Shown one piece after another: positions 19,564 through 32,900 of a DNA stretch of 64,000 nucleotides. Positions within the stretch are counted from its first letter, which is position 1. Each line of letters starts with the position of its first letter. The DNA is from Pomphorhynchus laevis (Eukaryota; Acanthocephala; Palaeacanthocephala; Echinorhynchida; Pomphorhynchidae), in contig WNNJ02000450.1 in NCBI GenBank assembly GCA_012934845.2, forward strand, positions 62,001 to 126,000, written 5' to 3'. The notes under the pieces were generated by a model, which worked only from the letters and a program-made list of their open reading frames with translations, was not told the DNA's origin and did no database searches. Both the position numbers and the translations under genes were made by a program.

Positions 19564-20616
19564 CTACCAATTTGATCGGGGAAAGTTGAAGTCTCCTAGG
19601 AGAACTAAGTGAGAGCTGAGACATATCGATTGCAATATTGACTTTAGCAGACCGCAGTCCGTGAGCATATAAGGAGAACGATATACAATGCAAAAACTAA
19701 TACCAGCACAGTCATACTCAATATGATAGGAAATGATTTCGAAGGAACCACGCGGATCACAAACTTGAGAGATATCAGAAATCAAAAAGTGGTCCCGAAT
19801 GTACACCGCAACACCACCACGCCTGCTAGACTTTATATCACCGCTGAGTAGACGATATCCTGAAATATCAACAGTTGTATCCAAAATGTTTTGGTGTAGC
19901 CATGATTCACAAACACAGAATATATCATACGCATTAATCCCAACATGGTATCTTAGCTTTGTAAGTTGCACAAGAAGACTGCGAAGATTAGAATAACCTA
20001 CCGACAAATAGCGGCGAGTGGAATATGCATCGTCTTTAGGGTTACTAGAGTATGGGCTATCAAACGCAATCAGATACCCCAAGGTATGATTCTTATTCTC
20101 TGAATTCATATTCAAGCCGGCTTTGCGACAGTCAAAGGGGTTAATAGTTTCCAACACACGACAGGGCGATATTTGACAACCTGAAAATTTCGAATATAGA
20201 TTCACCTCACCTCGAGAAAGCCGACTTATTAATTTAATGTTTGCTTTGCTCAATTCTAATCGCTCTTCTGAGGAAAATTCACGAAGTATACAATATGACA
20301 GTCCTTTAAGACGAAATCCACGCATTAAGAACAAGCGCGCATTATCAGGAGTGGACAATAACACTTTTAGTAGCCTTGGTTTCTCATGGATTATTTTGCC
20401 AAGCCGGAATAGCTTCTTCACGTTGATAGCTGATGCTAACTTTTCATCACCTTCATGCAAATAGGTTAGCGAATACCTTACGTAGATTATACACGTAATA
20501 ATCCATACGGTCATGTTAATTTGCGGCATTGGATTTAGGAAGTCCACTGAATAACAGTTATGTCCTATCATAATGATGCCGAATCTGATCAACCGATTTT
20601 GCTTTAAGAAAATCAC
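19564..20616 (-). CDS. LINE-C N-terminal domain plus endonuclease, 350 aa
   Basis: One frame joins a segment ending in KLFRLGKIIHEKPRLLKVLL, LREFSSEERLELSKAN and LISRLSRGEVNLY (residues ~70-150), which in related elements is the C-terminal part of ORF1, with an EEP endonuclease (~200-350): YSNLRSLLVQLTKL, DIFCVCESWLHQN, SSRRGGVAVYIRD, FCIVYRSPY and LLGDFNFPRSNW. ESW and GDFN carry catalytic residues. The frame ends right after the GDFN box; the rest of the nuclease (LPSIGSSDHCAIL near 19390) is in another frame. The first ~60 residues look non-coding in character and may be a read-in. Confidence 0.6.
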   Translation of the reverse strand: MIFLKQNRLIRFGIIMIGHNCYSVDFLNPMPQINMTVWIITCIIYVRYSLTYLHEGDEKLASAINVKKLFRLGKIIHEKPRLLKVLLSTPDNARLFLMRGFRLKGLSYCILREFSSEERLELSKANIKLISRLSRGEVNLYSKFSGCQISPCRVLETINPFDCRKAGLNMNSENKNHTLGYLIAFDSPYSSNPKDDAYSTRRYLSVGYSNLRSLLVQLTKLRYHVGINAYDIFCVCESWLHQNILDTTVDISGYRLLSGDIKSSRRGGVAVYIRDHFLISDISQVCDPRGSFEIISYHIEYDCAGISFCIVYRSPYMLTDCGLLKSILQSICLSSHLVLLGDFNFPRSNW

Positions 20617-20640
20617 AAGGCTTAATAGGACTATAGTTCA

Positions 20641-20884
20641 TTCCTATATGCCTACCAGCTGGAGATCTGTTGCCTAAAGACTTTTTGATCCGGAATCTGT
20701 ATGATCAATTAGAAAATCGAATGTTTCCTTAAAAATCGAATGCAACCAAAATATTGGTTAAGCACACTGATTTCACTATTAGAAAAAACATTTAAACATA
20801 AAATACCAATTTACACTGAATTTTAATATTGCACGGTAAATTGTGTTGAATTATTACATGTTTGTTTGCTAATTTTAGATTGTA
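20641..20884 (+). promoter_or_regulatory. URB1 upstream region with splice acceptor before the ATG
   Basis: 244 bp between the LINE-C remnant and the URB1 start. It is AT-rich and shows no clear TATA or initiator. It ends GTTTGCTAATTTTAG followed by ATTGTA and ATG; CTAAT..TTTTAG is exactly the acceptor type used inside this gene. So a 5'UTR intron or a spliced-leader site may end at 20878. Confidence 0.4.
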
Positions 20885-20996
20885 ATGAAGCGATCATCGG
20901 ATAATGATGAGCTTGCGCATCATGAAGTATCGAAGAAAAAATCCCGATTGTCTGCTAGCCAGTTTCTTGACAGCTTGGCCAACAACCGAGGAGAAG
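20885..20996 (+). CDS. URB1: URB1 exon 1
   Basis: Encodes MKRSSDNDELAHHEVSKKK followed by SRLSASQFLDSLANN; KKKSR is a plausible nuclear localisation signal. The exon ends GAGAAG/GTAAG in phase 1, which fits the CA at the start of exon 2 (GCA, Ala). The ATG is preceded by an in-frame TAG that is itself part of the acceptor TTTTAG. Human URB1 also begins with a short basic segment. Confidence 0.65.
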
Positions 20997-23900
20997 GTAA
21001 GTTATATTTAAATAGCATTTGTGTTTGGTACATGTTCTAATATATCTTAGAATTGATTACATTTTATTTCTTTCCTGATAAATAAAATATTTTCCTTCTT
21101 GAAACATTCTATAAATCTGATTTATAATTATAAATTAGTAATTTAATTTAAATTATTAATTATTTAATTTTTATAATAAATTAAATTTATTTGACAATTA
21201 TATCAATAAAAATTATACGATAAGATTAACAATGTAAATTTAAGTATGATGTGGTGATAATATATCTTAAATAAGAAATAAAAACGATAATTTATTTTGA
21301 GTGGCAGATTCACACCTATGATTAGATATTTGCCAAAATGTTGTAGGTCAATAGGAAGCTGGCGGCAAAGTTGAATGATTCGTTGAAAAGGTATGAAAGG
21401 AAATGATGATTTACAGGAGATGCTGATGCAATACATTTTATATTTATTGTGAAGTAGAAACCAACATACAGGAGATTAGACTTCGTTTGAAGACTGGAAA
21501 CGACGTAGAATAATGGACATCATAGTTGGTTAAGGGCGGATGGACTTTGAGAAAATAAAGAATTACTCGATCACAGAGCCAAGGAGGCAGAACGCTAATT
21601 ATCATGATAAGCAAGGTGTATGTTGGATGGTTAGTTAGTGACAAAATTAAATGCGAAACGTACGGATACGCAAACGAAATTCAATAAGGAGGCTAATGGT
21701 GGGCTAGGATAGGAATTCAGATGAAAGGATATAATGTAGAAGCGGCGAAGACGCAGGAGAATACGCAGGTGAAGACTCAATAGAACACGAGAAGCACAGT
21801 TTATGATATGGTAAAGCGCAGAATTATAATTTCGCGCGTTAAAAGCGTAAAATAAGAACAGGTGACAAAAGGCTAAGACAATAATCGATTATGGGAAACA
21901 CGGGAGGCGATATAAGAACGAGGCAAGAACAGAAGTCGATCAGTCTACGAATGTGAAGGAGATCACAACGAAATAAGAAAGAAGAGCGAACTTTGTCATG
22001 AACAAAAGGTTTGAGGAAAAGGAAATTGTTGAAGAGAAGACAAAAAATCATAGTGTTAATGATTGGGAGAATGATTGAATTAATAGATAAAATGGGTGGA
22101 GTTATGCCAAGGTGATGACAGAAGTAGCGAGGTCGTGTATACAGAGATAATGCTCAAGAGAGTTGAATAATATATCATCGACATATTTCATCAAATGAAA
22201 GTTATAGTCACGAGTTATATAAGACAAGTCGCCGAGAATAAGGTTAAAAAAGAGGAATTAAAACGGAGCCTTGTGGGACATCGTGCGAGATGGAAGAAGA
22301 TATAGATGAAGAGAAGTTTGAGTGAACACAAAAAGACCGTTTGAGAGATAAGATTTTAATTCGGTTACAGTAGAAACTTAGAAACAATAGTTGTGACGAA
22401 GTCGAGTTTGTAGAACGGAATGATCTACAATATCTAAAGCATAAGACGTGTCAAGAGATATTACTACACTACATAGTTTCATTTCGCAGCTTGAAGTAGA
22501 TCACTGAAAATGTTTAAACAAACAAGTTCAGTAGAGTGATTAGAACGGAAGGCAAATTGAAAAAAGAGTTATAAATTTGAAGAAACAAGGTATATATTGA
22601 CTTGATATATCACTAGACGCTCAAGGAGTTTAGATAAGATCGAACGAAAATAAATCAGGCAGTATGAAAATGAATGCAAAGGATCAAAATACGGTTTCTT
22701 GGGAAGATGACGACAGTCTTCTAGTTATCTGGAAAAGTACAGCTACGAATGAAGGAGTTGAAAAGGGTGGTAAGAAATCGATTTGGTCGTCAGTAGAGCG
22801 AATAGAACGGGAGGCATATTGAAAGGGAAGTATACATCAAATGTAAATTGTGTTTTGACTTTGTGTCCTTACCTTCAAAGAGACAGGTGACAAATTGATA
22901 TGTCAGTTAAGTCTGTTAATTCTAAAATAAATCTACAAATGTAATATTAGGATTAATGAAAAGAGGTGATGTAAATTTATTTTAAATTATTGAGAAATCT
23001 TATCTTCTCAACCGATGAATTTAATTTTATTTCAAGTTTCTTAGGTGTATTTGGTACTACATTTAAATTATAAAAATATGAGTGCTAGAGTTTATATAGC
23101 TTTTAAATTTATTATTAACATCTAGCATTTATTATTTATTAGATTTTATTAATATTTATTATAAATTATTTATTATTATTTATTTTTTCTTAATTTATTT
23201 GCATTCTTAATTTATAAATGATTTAAATGTTTGACTGAAAAAAGTTTAAGAACTAAAAACATGTAAATAGTTGATAATGATCCATAATTAATATAGAATT
23301 ATTGGAGCTGGATTAAAAAAAGGGAAACTTTTATTTGATATTTCGCTAACCTCTGTTAGTATCTTCAGAAATTAAAACATTAATTTTAATATCAGGGTGT
23401 CAGCACCACGAAAGAAATTCAACAGTGAAATTGTCACAAATGACAAAGTCACAATTTCGAACTAGTTGGTTCTCATTAGTAGCCTGTACTCCCCACAACT
23501 GGATTGAAGTTGGGAGAAAGGCTATATGGTGACTTGAAACAACAAAAGTCCCTTGTTTCCTTGCAAAGACTGGGGTTTGCGACTGCAAGTATTCACCCGT
23601 CTGCATTAAGCGCTGGAGAACCAAGCGCGTTGTGCAACAAGATACACACCAGTTGGCTACTGGATAATACAATGCTGCACTACGATGCACTACTGCTATG
23701 CATCACTATCAATAAATTTTCTCAAGTGGAAATAGTATTGTTCGTGGAATAATTTGATATCAGGGTGTCAGCACCACGAAAAAAATTCAACAGTGAAATT
23801 GTCGCAAATGACAAAGTCACCATTTCGAACTAGTTGGTTCTCATCAGTAGCCTGTACTTCCCACAACTGGATTGAAGTTAGGAGAAAGTCTATATGGTGA

Positions 23901-26900
23901 TTTGAAACAACAAAAGTTCCTTGTTCCTCTGCAAAGATTTCACGAACAATTTCATTATTCCACGAACAATAGTATTTTCATTTGAAGAAATTTATTGATA
24001 GTGATGCATAGCAGCAGTGCATCGTAGTGCAGCATTGTATTATCCAGTAGCCAACTCTTGTGTATCTTGCTGCACAACGCGCTTGGTTCTCCAGTGCTTA
24101 ATGCAGATGGTGAATACTTGCAGTAGCAAACCTTAGTCTTTGCAAGGGAACAAGAGACTTTTGTTGTTTCAAATCACCATATAGCCTTTCTCCTAACTTT
24201 AATCCAGTTGTGGGGGAGTACAGGCTACTGATGAGAACCAATGATGGTGACTTTGTCATTTGTGACAATTTCACTGTTGAATTTATTTTGTGGTGCTGAC
24301 ACCCTGATATCAAATGTTTCCACGAACAATAGTATTTCCATTTGAAGAAATTTATTAATTTTAATGTTTTTTAAAAAAGTAGGACTTTTTTAGTACTAAA
24401 AAGTTAATGTTTTCAATTCTAAAAACTACTTTTTGTAATAATGTTGTCTTCAATATTATCACTTTAAACTTTTGTTTTATAATTTAAATAAACCGCCGTA
24501 ATAAATACTCGGATTTCGAACTTAAATAAATATAAAATAAAGTTCACTAACTATGTACTTTCACATAGTCATCAGGTTACATTCTACGATGCCATTTTTA
24601 TATTCTACGATGCCATTTTCACGCATGCTGATTTTAATCAACATACGAGGAAAGTTCTTGAATGAAGGAAAATGTTTTTACAAATAGTCTTACAAAGGTT
24701 TTCTATGACGCATACAAAGATATTTTATTTTACAAATGTATAATTCGAAAGTAATTCAAATGTAAATTTGCATTAAGTTAATATGAATTGATCTTTTATC
24801 GATTTGTACCACATTCCTTTTTATTTATTTTTTAGATTATTCCAAAGACATTCAATTGTTTAATTTCTTCTATTTTCTGAAACAAATTAACTGCTATAAT
24901 TTATAAACAATTAATTTAAAATAAAAATTTTATGCTAAAAAATGTTATTTAAAATATGTATTATTAAATAAATCTAAGATTAAAATTTTGAAGGATTATA
25001 ATGTTATTAAAAATTATAATGTTATAATGTTATTATGATGTTATTGTTGATTAAAATATTATTTAAAGGATTTTAATTTTATGCTAAAAAATTTTATTCA
25101 AAATATGTATTATTATTTTTAATATTTATTTTTTCGAATGCTTAAATAAATCTAAGATTAACATTTTGAAGGATTATAAATATTATAATATTAAAAACTC
25201 AAAATGAAAATAACATACAATTACAAAAGGAAAGATAAAATTAATAAAGATATGTATAAAGAACTTACTAAATTAAAGGATAACTATATAATAACAACTA
25301 TTGATAAAGCTAGTAATAACTTTGTCTTCATATGCAAAAAGCTTTATTATGATATACTAATGAAAGAGGTTAATTCTAATGATTTAAATGTAAATCCAAC
25401 ATATGAACGTAGTGAGTTGAGTTTAGAAACAATTATTACAAGTCACTGTTCTATAATGGATAAAAAGGGTATAAAGGTTGAATTAGATAATAAAACTATA
25501 CCTATATTATATTAGAATCCAAAATTACATAAAAATCCAATAAAACCTAGGTTCATATGTAGTGCGTTTAAATGTACATTAAAACCACTTTCTGTTTATA
25601 TGAATAAAATACTTAAAGTAATTAAAGCACACTTTAAAAAATATTGTAAGGTAATCGAAATTAATACTGGTATAAAACACTATTTCAGTATTAATTCTAC
25701 AAAAGAATTTTTAGAACAGACAAAAGGAATAAATTTTCAAAATATAAATACATACGATTTTAGTACGCTTTATACAAATCTAGATTTAGTAGATATTAAA
25801 GAAGCGTTAGTAAAATTAATTAACCTTATATTCGGAAAAATATATACATATATATGTTATAATAATTATAACGCCTATCTAACAAAAATTAAACCATCAA
25901 ATAAATATAAATATATGGATAAAATTGAATTAATAGAATCCTTAAATATTTTGATAAATCAAAATTATTTAAAAGTAGGGACATCTATATTTAGACAAGT
26001 AAAAGGTGTTCCAATGGGTGGTAATAGTAGCCCAATTATAGCTGACTTGTTTTTAAGCTTTATAGAATATGAATTTGTTCATAACTGTGTAAAAACTAAA
26101 TCTAAACAATATAAATATATGAAATATATGTTTCGATACATTGATGATATATGTGTATTTAATTCTAATAATTTTTATTCAATTAGTGAACAAATTTATC
26201 CAGAAAGCCTTATTCTTAACAAAACCAATATTAATGATAAAGAAGGTGTATATCTAGATATGAACATTAAATTAACATTAACTAAAACTACTATTAATTT
26301 ATATCGTAAAGATGACATATTTAAATTTACAAGAAACATATTTTTGCATGAGCATTCATGCATACCATATAATATAAAATATAATACATTAAATAATGAA
26401 ATTTTAAGAATTGCAACAATATGTAATGATATTGGCTTTCTTCAAAATCATTCGAATAATATGATATATACATATTTTAAACTAGGTTATTATAAAAATA
26501 ACATCAAGCAGAAAATAGTAAAATATATAAATCAACATAATAATATAAAGAATAAATTTGAACTCTTAAGTGGGAAATTTTTATGGATGGATAATAAATA
26601 ATATACTTTGTATTAGAATAAGATACTAGATAGTTTATCAGAGGAAATACATCATTAGCATGTATTTGGCCCCGCTGCTATGTTGGGTAGAGGAGTTAGG
26701 GGCCGAAACCTGATAGCATAGCAGTTCCTCCTGATGACCTCTAATTCTTATTCTGATACAACGTCTGTTATTTATTAGTCAATTCATAAAAATGACGTTT
26801 ATTTTAAATTTCAATTTTTTATTTTAACTTGATTTAAATTATAGAAAATCTAAAAACAATTATTAATTTTATTATTTAATTATTACTTTTTGATTTAGCA

Positions 26901-29900
26901 TTATTATGTTTTGTTTATTTTATAATTATATTAAATACGTAAACTCAATTAGCTGATTGGATTTCTTTAAAAAGTCAAAACCGAACGGACGCGAATGTTG
27001 TTTAATAACACTAAGAAAGTTCTAGAAAGTATAATAAATATCATTTGTTTCGACAAATGATTCAATATGCATGATCTTAATTTAGTGATCCTAATCTAGT
27101 AGGTATATATTATGATATAAACATCAAATTCACATCAATTAAAACTATTTTCAATTTAAATCGTAAAGATGGCATATTTAAATTTACAAGAAACATTTAT
27201 CTTTATGATGGTATATGTGTATTTAACTCGAAAACTATAAATGTATTATTAAATTACAATTAATTATAAAGTCAAAAATTACATAAAAATCCAATTAAAC
27301 CAATGTTCATATGTAATGCTTTAAATTGTGCATTAAAACCCTTTCTGTTTTTGCACATTTTTTGCCAACTACGTAAAATTTGAGTTTTTATGTAAATTTG
27401 CCATGTCATTAATTAGCCATAAATTTGCCATTTATCGATTTGTGCCTTATTCTTATAAACATTGATATATATATTTATTTAAGTCCGGCTTTAAAAACAT
27501 TTAAACGAAATTAGCGAAACAACTGGCTTTAATTTACAAACAAAGTGAATGCTAGTAAAACTAATTCTAAATTCAACATTTATGGAATCATATTTTCGAA
27601 CAAATCTCGGTTTTTTATTGTCTACAATAAGAAATCATGTTACATTTCATACGAAACGATCATTTATCTATTTATGCCTAATTATTCTAAATATTGAGTA
27701 ATATTTATAAGTTACGACGCTGCAAATCTGGGTCGTAACTAACTATACATTTTGATTTTGTCGTACATTTTTCATAATTTTATTCTGAGGATGAGCTAGC
27801 TACAGAAAATTTGACTTATAATTAAAATAATAATGTCAATCTCTCCACTAATTAAATATAATATTAAATAACCTACCATTTGATATTAATTTGTGAATAT
27901 TTTAGCATTGAGAGAAGCATTAGACGTTATACAGATAAACAATGATGTTGGCTTTATACAAGATTTATTAAAGCAATCACCTGACCTGAAGGAGCTTATA
28001 TCAGTTATTAACGAATCTTCCACAACTGATGATCATCTAAGACATTCTGATGTAAGTTTATACTTCATTAACAACGAACATTTTGAATATTCTAAATATG
28101 TTTAATTCACGTAATTTAACTTTTTTGTTGACTTTATTTTTCCGTTTTGGCATCTCACTGTTGACGTAAAATTTGTTTTTGCTTCGACCATTAGTGTTTT
28201 TGATGTTTTCTGCATATAATTCATGCTCATCCGTGATAATCTCGACTATAGTTTGATATATCAATATCATTTAGTGAACGCTTTTACCTTTTTTCTCACG
28301 ATAGATTAAGAGTGTGTATCTGACATTCCTTTACTCTGAATCAGTTATCCCACAAAATTGGTTTTAATGATGATCATAAGTCAAAACTGATGTTAGTAAA
28401 TTTACAACGAAATTATTTTGAATTGTAATTGTATGTGTATTTTCATTTACGCTAACGATATTATTCCGCAGAGTTTGTATGCTATCATTTTATCATTGCA
28501 ACCACAATGATATTTAAGATTTATTACTTCTCGTTGAATTCATTAATTAATGCTTTGATAAAATTTTTGCAAATAATATCGTTCCGTTATATGCCTATTT
28601 CATTTTGTTTTCGTACCTAATATAAGATGGTACTTGTGGAAACTGTGCAGTTTATTGTGTGAGATAATGAAAAATGTTAAAGGTAAAAACGAATATAGAC
28701 TATCCAATTTATTTTAATTCCACCGCTTTTTGGGGGCTTAAAAATGGCCTTGGAAATTGTGTCATGTCATTCAATCATTAGAATACATTTATGCCTTTAA
28801 GCAATTGTAATCACCGCTCTGTCTACAACTTTAACATTAATGAATTCTTTGAAAATATTAATTTGAGACATTTGCTAGCATTTTTATAATTCCTTAATGT
28901 AGTAAATAAATAATAAATTATTATTTAATTAGCCGGCATATTCAATTTTTCTTTAATTCGTTGTTGAATTAGTAGACAAGCATTTACTCTGCAAGCAATT
29001 TTAAGAGCAGAAGTCTTAATCTTGTATGACAGTCTTCACTTATCTATCAATAGATTCAATTTCATTCATTTAAGAATATTTTGTATAATCGATTTCTTTG
29101 ACGCATTATCAACTAAATTTTTATTTTTTTCTATTAAGTGGCATTTAGTATTTGATCTGATTCACTGTGTATCAATGATCGCTTACAATGATCTTGACGA
29201 GGACAAATCAATTATTGTAGCCATGTTGAAAGGATTTATTGAGAATGACACAGTTCAACATAATCTTATTAGCGGGTTATGTAAATCTAATACTTCAGGT
29301 ATATGGTCGGTTATTATTTACTTTTAAAATAACTCAATTAGGAAGAATCAAAACTCGACTAAGAATAATGGCATTAGCCTCTTCATTGTGTTCAAATCTT
29401 GCCACGACTTGCTCGGAATTGTTCGTGGACAATAATAGTAAAGTCTGGAAATGGCTGCTCAATCGAAGAGATTCAAAGGTTAACTTAAATTTATAAGCTT
29501 TTATTGCATGAAACAAGTCATGTACAATAATACTATGCGTGAATGTGTTCTACTAAATAACCTCACGTGTCCATACCCTTAGAGGTTAAATAAATTTTTA
29601 AGTGATTTAATACTTTAAATTATTAATACTAAATAAATGATTATTATTTTATTAAATTTAAGTTAAAACTTCACGTATTACTTTTTTAATGTGTAATAGA
29701 TTTAAAAGTAAAGCATGTTGTCTCGTAATCTACTTACTCTTAAAGTCAAGTTCAACGATGAAACTATGAGTGCGACAATGATTCCATTGTTGGAATCAAC
29801 AATGGAATCATGGAATACCTTTTAATCATGGAATACCACATGGAATACCTTACACTGTAAGTATAAAATTGCTGCGACAACGTTTAGGTATCATATTGGC

Positions 29901-32900
29901 TAGAGTTACATCGATCTGCATGAGGTATACGAGATAATTAATATAATTATATTAATTATATAATAATTATATATTATTATAAATTATGATTATTTTATAT
30001 CAAAATAAAATACTTTTTACTTATATAAAAATATAAGTGAAAATAAATTATTTTTAAATAATTATCATTAAAATAATAATAAATAATAAATTTAATATTA
30101 AATAATTATTTTTAAAATATTTTTTTTTATTTCTTTTTAAAAAGAAATTTCTCAAAATTAGTAGCTTGTATTGTTATAAACAAAAATAAAAAATAAAACG
30201 ATAAAATCAAATACGTGCTCTAATATAATTCATATTATTCTCTTATTTATCTAATTAAATAAAACTAATTTGAATTTTAATATTTAAAATATTTTAATTT
30301 TGCTCCTATGTTACATAATCAATTTATTTAACAATTAATTTAAGATTTATTAATAAATCTTATCTGATATATAAATATTCCATATCAAAAACACGATAAA
30401 TTGCTTCTTTGTTATATTAATATTTTTTAATATTAATATTATTAATAATTATATTTTTTATTAAATGGTTTAATAAAAAAAGTGTTTGTAAAAACAGGAG
30501 TTACTATATAGAGGATTTAATATTTAAATATATTACATATTTAATATGTTTATATTAAATTCTTAAGTTTGGGTGTAAATACAAAATATCCTGGGACTAG
30601 CAAAGTAGCGAAACTATTATAACTGACCAAAGTTTTATTCAGATTATGTAAAATGTGCCATTAAAATCACGTTATCAATTACTAAGTTTTGATAAAACTT
30701 AATAAAGTCAATGATTCGTTTAACATTTTCTTTATTTTCTTTATGTATTTTTCTTTATTTTTTCATTTTTTCATCTATGAAAGTTTTAATGTAGTAAATA
30801 AATAATAAATTTGAATGTAGTAAATAAATAATAAATTATTATTTAATTAGCCTGCATATTCAATTTTTCTTTAATTCGATTTTCTTTTATTCAATTTTTC
30901 TTTAATTTTTCTTTAATTCTTTAATTTTTCTTTAATTTTTCTTTAATTGTCGAATTAAATTCGATTTTAAAAATATATTACTTAAATTACGTATTTATGA
31001 ATTTTAGTAGAATGTTTTAATTCAACGAACATTAAAATTTACTTTTATTTATCTATAAATAATCATAGGTAATTTTCCAATTTTAAATTGCACATCTTGC
31101 TAATAGTTTTTGTCAGTAAACCATACATAACATCATCCAGAGAGTGTAAGATTACTTACCAAAATATTACTTAAAAATATTTTTCAAAAGCGACTATTTA
31201 AGTCGCTTTCATAAATTCTAAAACTTTAAGATGCCGATACTCTTAAAACTTTGGGTATTTGTAGATCTCTTGCTGCTGTGGGACATTCAGGGTAATTAAC
31301 TTTTGTCTTCCAAAAATGTTTTTACTTAAACATTTTCCAATAAAAACTTTTTTAAATTTTTTACTTCAAAAATTTTTTAATTGATTTTTTATAAATAGAT
31401 GTTTACGGTAATTTTTGAATTCTTACCTTTAGGTACCTGAAGATATTAGAGCCACCACAATTGCACTAATTTGTTCACTCATAAACAGTAAGAAACTTTG
31501 CATAATTGAATCAATGTTGAAAAAGAATGGTACGGTACTTTTGTTAAACAGTTTTTCGCTTACTTGTTTTGTGTAGGAATACTTTGCTACCTTTTTAACG
31601 ATCTCTGTTATGATTGCTGTAGTTCAATACTTACCCTTTGTGAAAGTATAAAGAGAGGAGTGAGTCACTATTATACATATTTTGATAATTTTATTTAGAT
31701 TGCGATTCAGTTATTATATTAATAAAGTTTATTAGATTTAAAATTTAATTGTTTTAAACAGATCATGTACTTACGTTGATACGTCAATTCGCGCTTTAAA
31801 TAATCATCTTGATACTTTAAAATGATATTTGCATTTTATCGAAATATTTCAAATAAAATTCAATTTATTAATTTTTTAGTGAATTTTATTCTATTGTATT
31901 CCTTTCTATTTGTAGTATATTTAAAAATTTTAAAGATTTTTATTTTACCAACTTTTTCCATTAAAAATGCATGTTCCACATAAAAACCAAAATAGGCCAC
32001 ATTCCAGCAAGTACCATGCTGATATAATTCTTTTGGATTTTTTATGAAGAAAATTTATTTAAGGTGTAATTGTATCGATAATACTAATAATATAATTATA
32101 TATAATATGAATGCTGTAAAAATTTTGTCTTATTAAATTTTCTTATACAAAATTCGTAAGACAAAATGTTAATGCATATAGTCCTGTAATTTATTAATAA
32201 TATACATTATAATTTATTTACTTGTTATAATATTATATACATGTTATTATTATCTTCCAAACATTTTATGGCATAATACGATTAATGTTATTATATTCCA
32301 AACATTTTATGAGATTTTGGAATTTTCGATAGTCTCATTCGCTAAAGTAAATTTGCTAGTTCTTAAGCCTGTTTTTAATCGGTTAGTATCGATAGCTCAA
32401 TTTATTCTCATTATTTTAATACTAACTGATTATCTATTTGAATTTGACTTTGTTTGTTAGATTGTTATAATATTCTTTCGTTTCTCCACAAGATACTAAC
32501 AAACAATGCAGTTAGCAAAACTCTTAAGATAGAGTTCTTTACTACTTACGTGATGAAAAACCTTATAAAAACTCTGAACTGGACAGGTCTCGCAGGCTGG
32601 CGTCAACAAGCTAAAGGACTACAAGACACAGTGTCTTTTGTAAGATTATGAATGCCGTTATTTGAAGGTTTTTATATATTCTTAGGAGTTGGACGATAGC
32701 AATTCAGTTCAAAGTTCATTATCCGACCTAATATGTTTGATTTTAACATCAAACAAACACGGAATATATTTTGCCAATACTAACGACGAATTCCGAAACT
32801 TTCCAATATTAAATGTAATTACATCGGTACCATTAACAGACGATCCATCAATAGAAATTGTTTCTAAAGTTCTGAGTTTGAGAGTAGACATATGTGTACG

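Larger units (their letters stand above)
17300..20640 (-). mobile_element. LINE-C, minus-strand copy, broken
   Basis: Reading on the minus strand: an N-terminal ORF1-like segment fused to an EEP endonuclease (20616-19564), the end of EN, RT (18944 to about 18100), and the C-terminal tail (18071-17439). Its RT box is FTDDVKV, a change from the usual ADD. It ends in an AATAATAATTATCATCG-like tail near 17300. It resembles LINE-D in this window but is clearly diverged. The 5' end stops about 245 bp before the URB1 start codon, on the opposite strand. Confidence 0.75.

Noticed and set aside
23400-24313. Small proteins encoded by the palindromic repeat
   Set aside because: Frames differ between the copies and both strands give similar-length ORFs, as expected by chance.
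26720-26765. Hammerhead ribozyme in the Penelope tail (CTGATGA with a later ACAACGTC)
   Set aside because: The second core box should be GAAAC; the family tails here read GATACATCG at that place, and no stem II pairs next to it. The upstream GAAAC is on the wrong side for the flanking stems.
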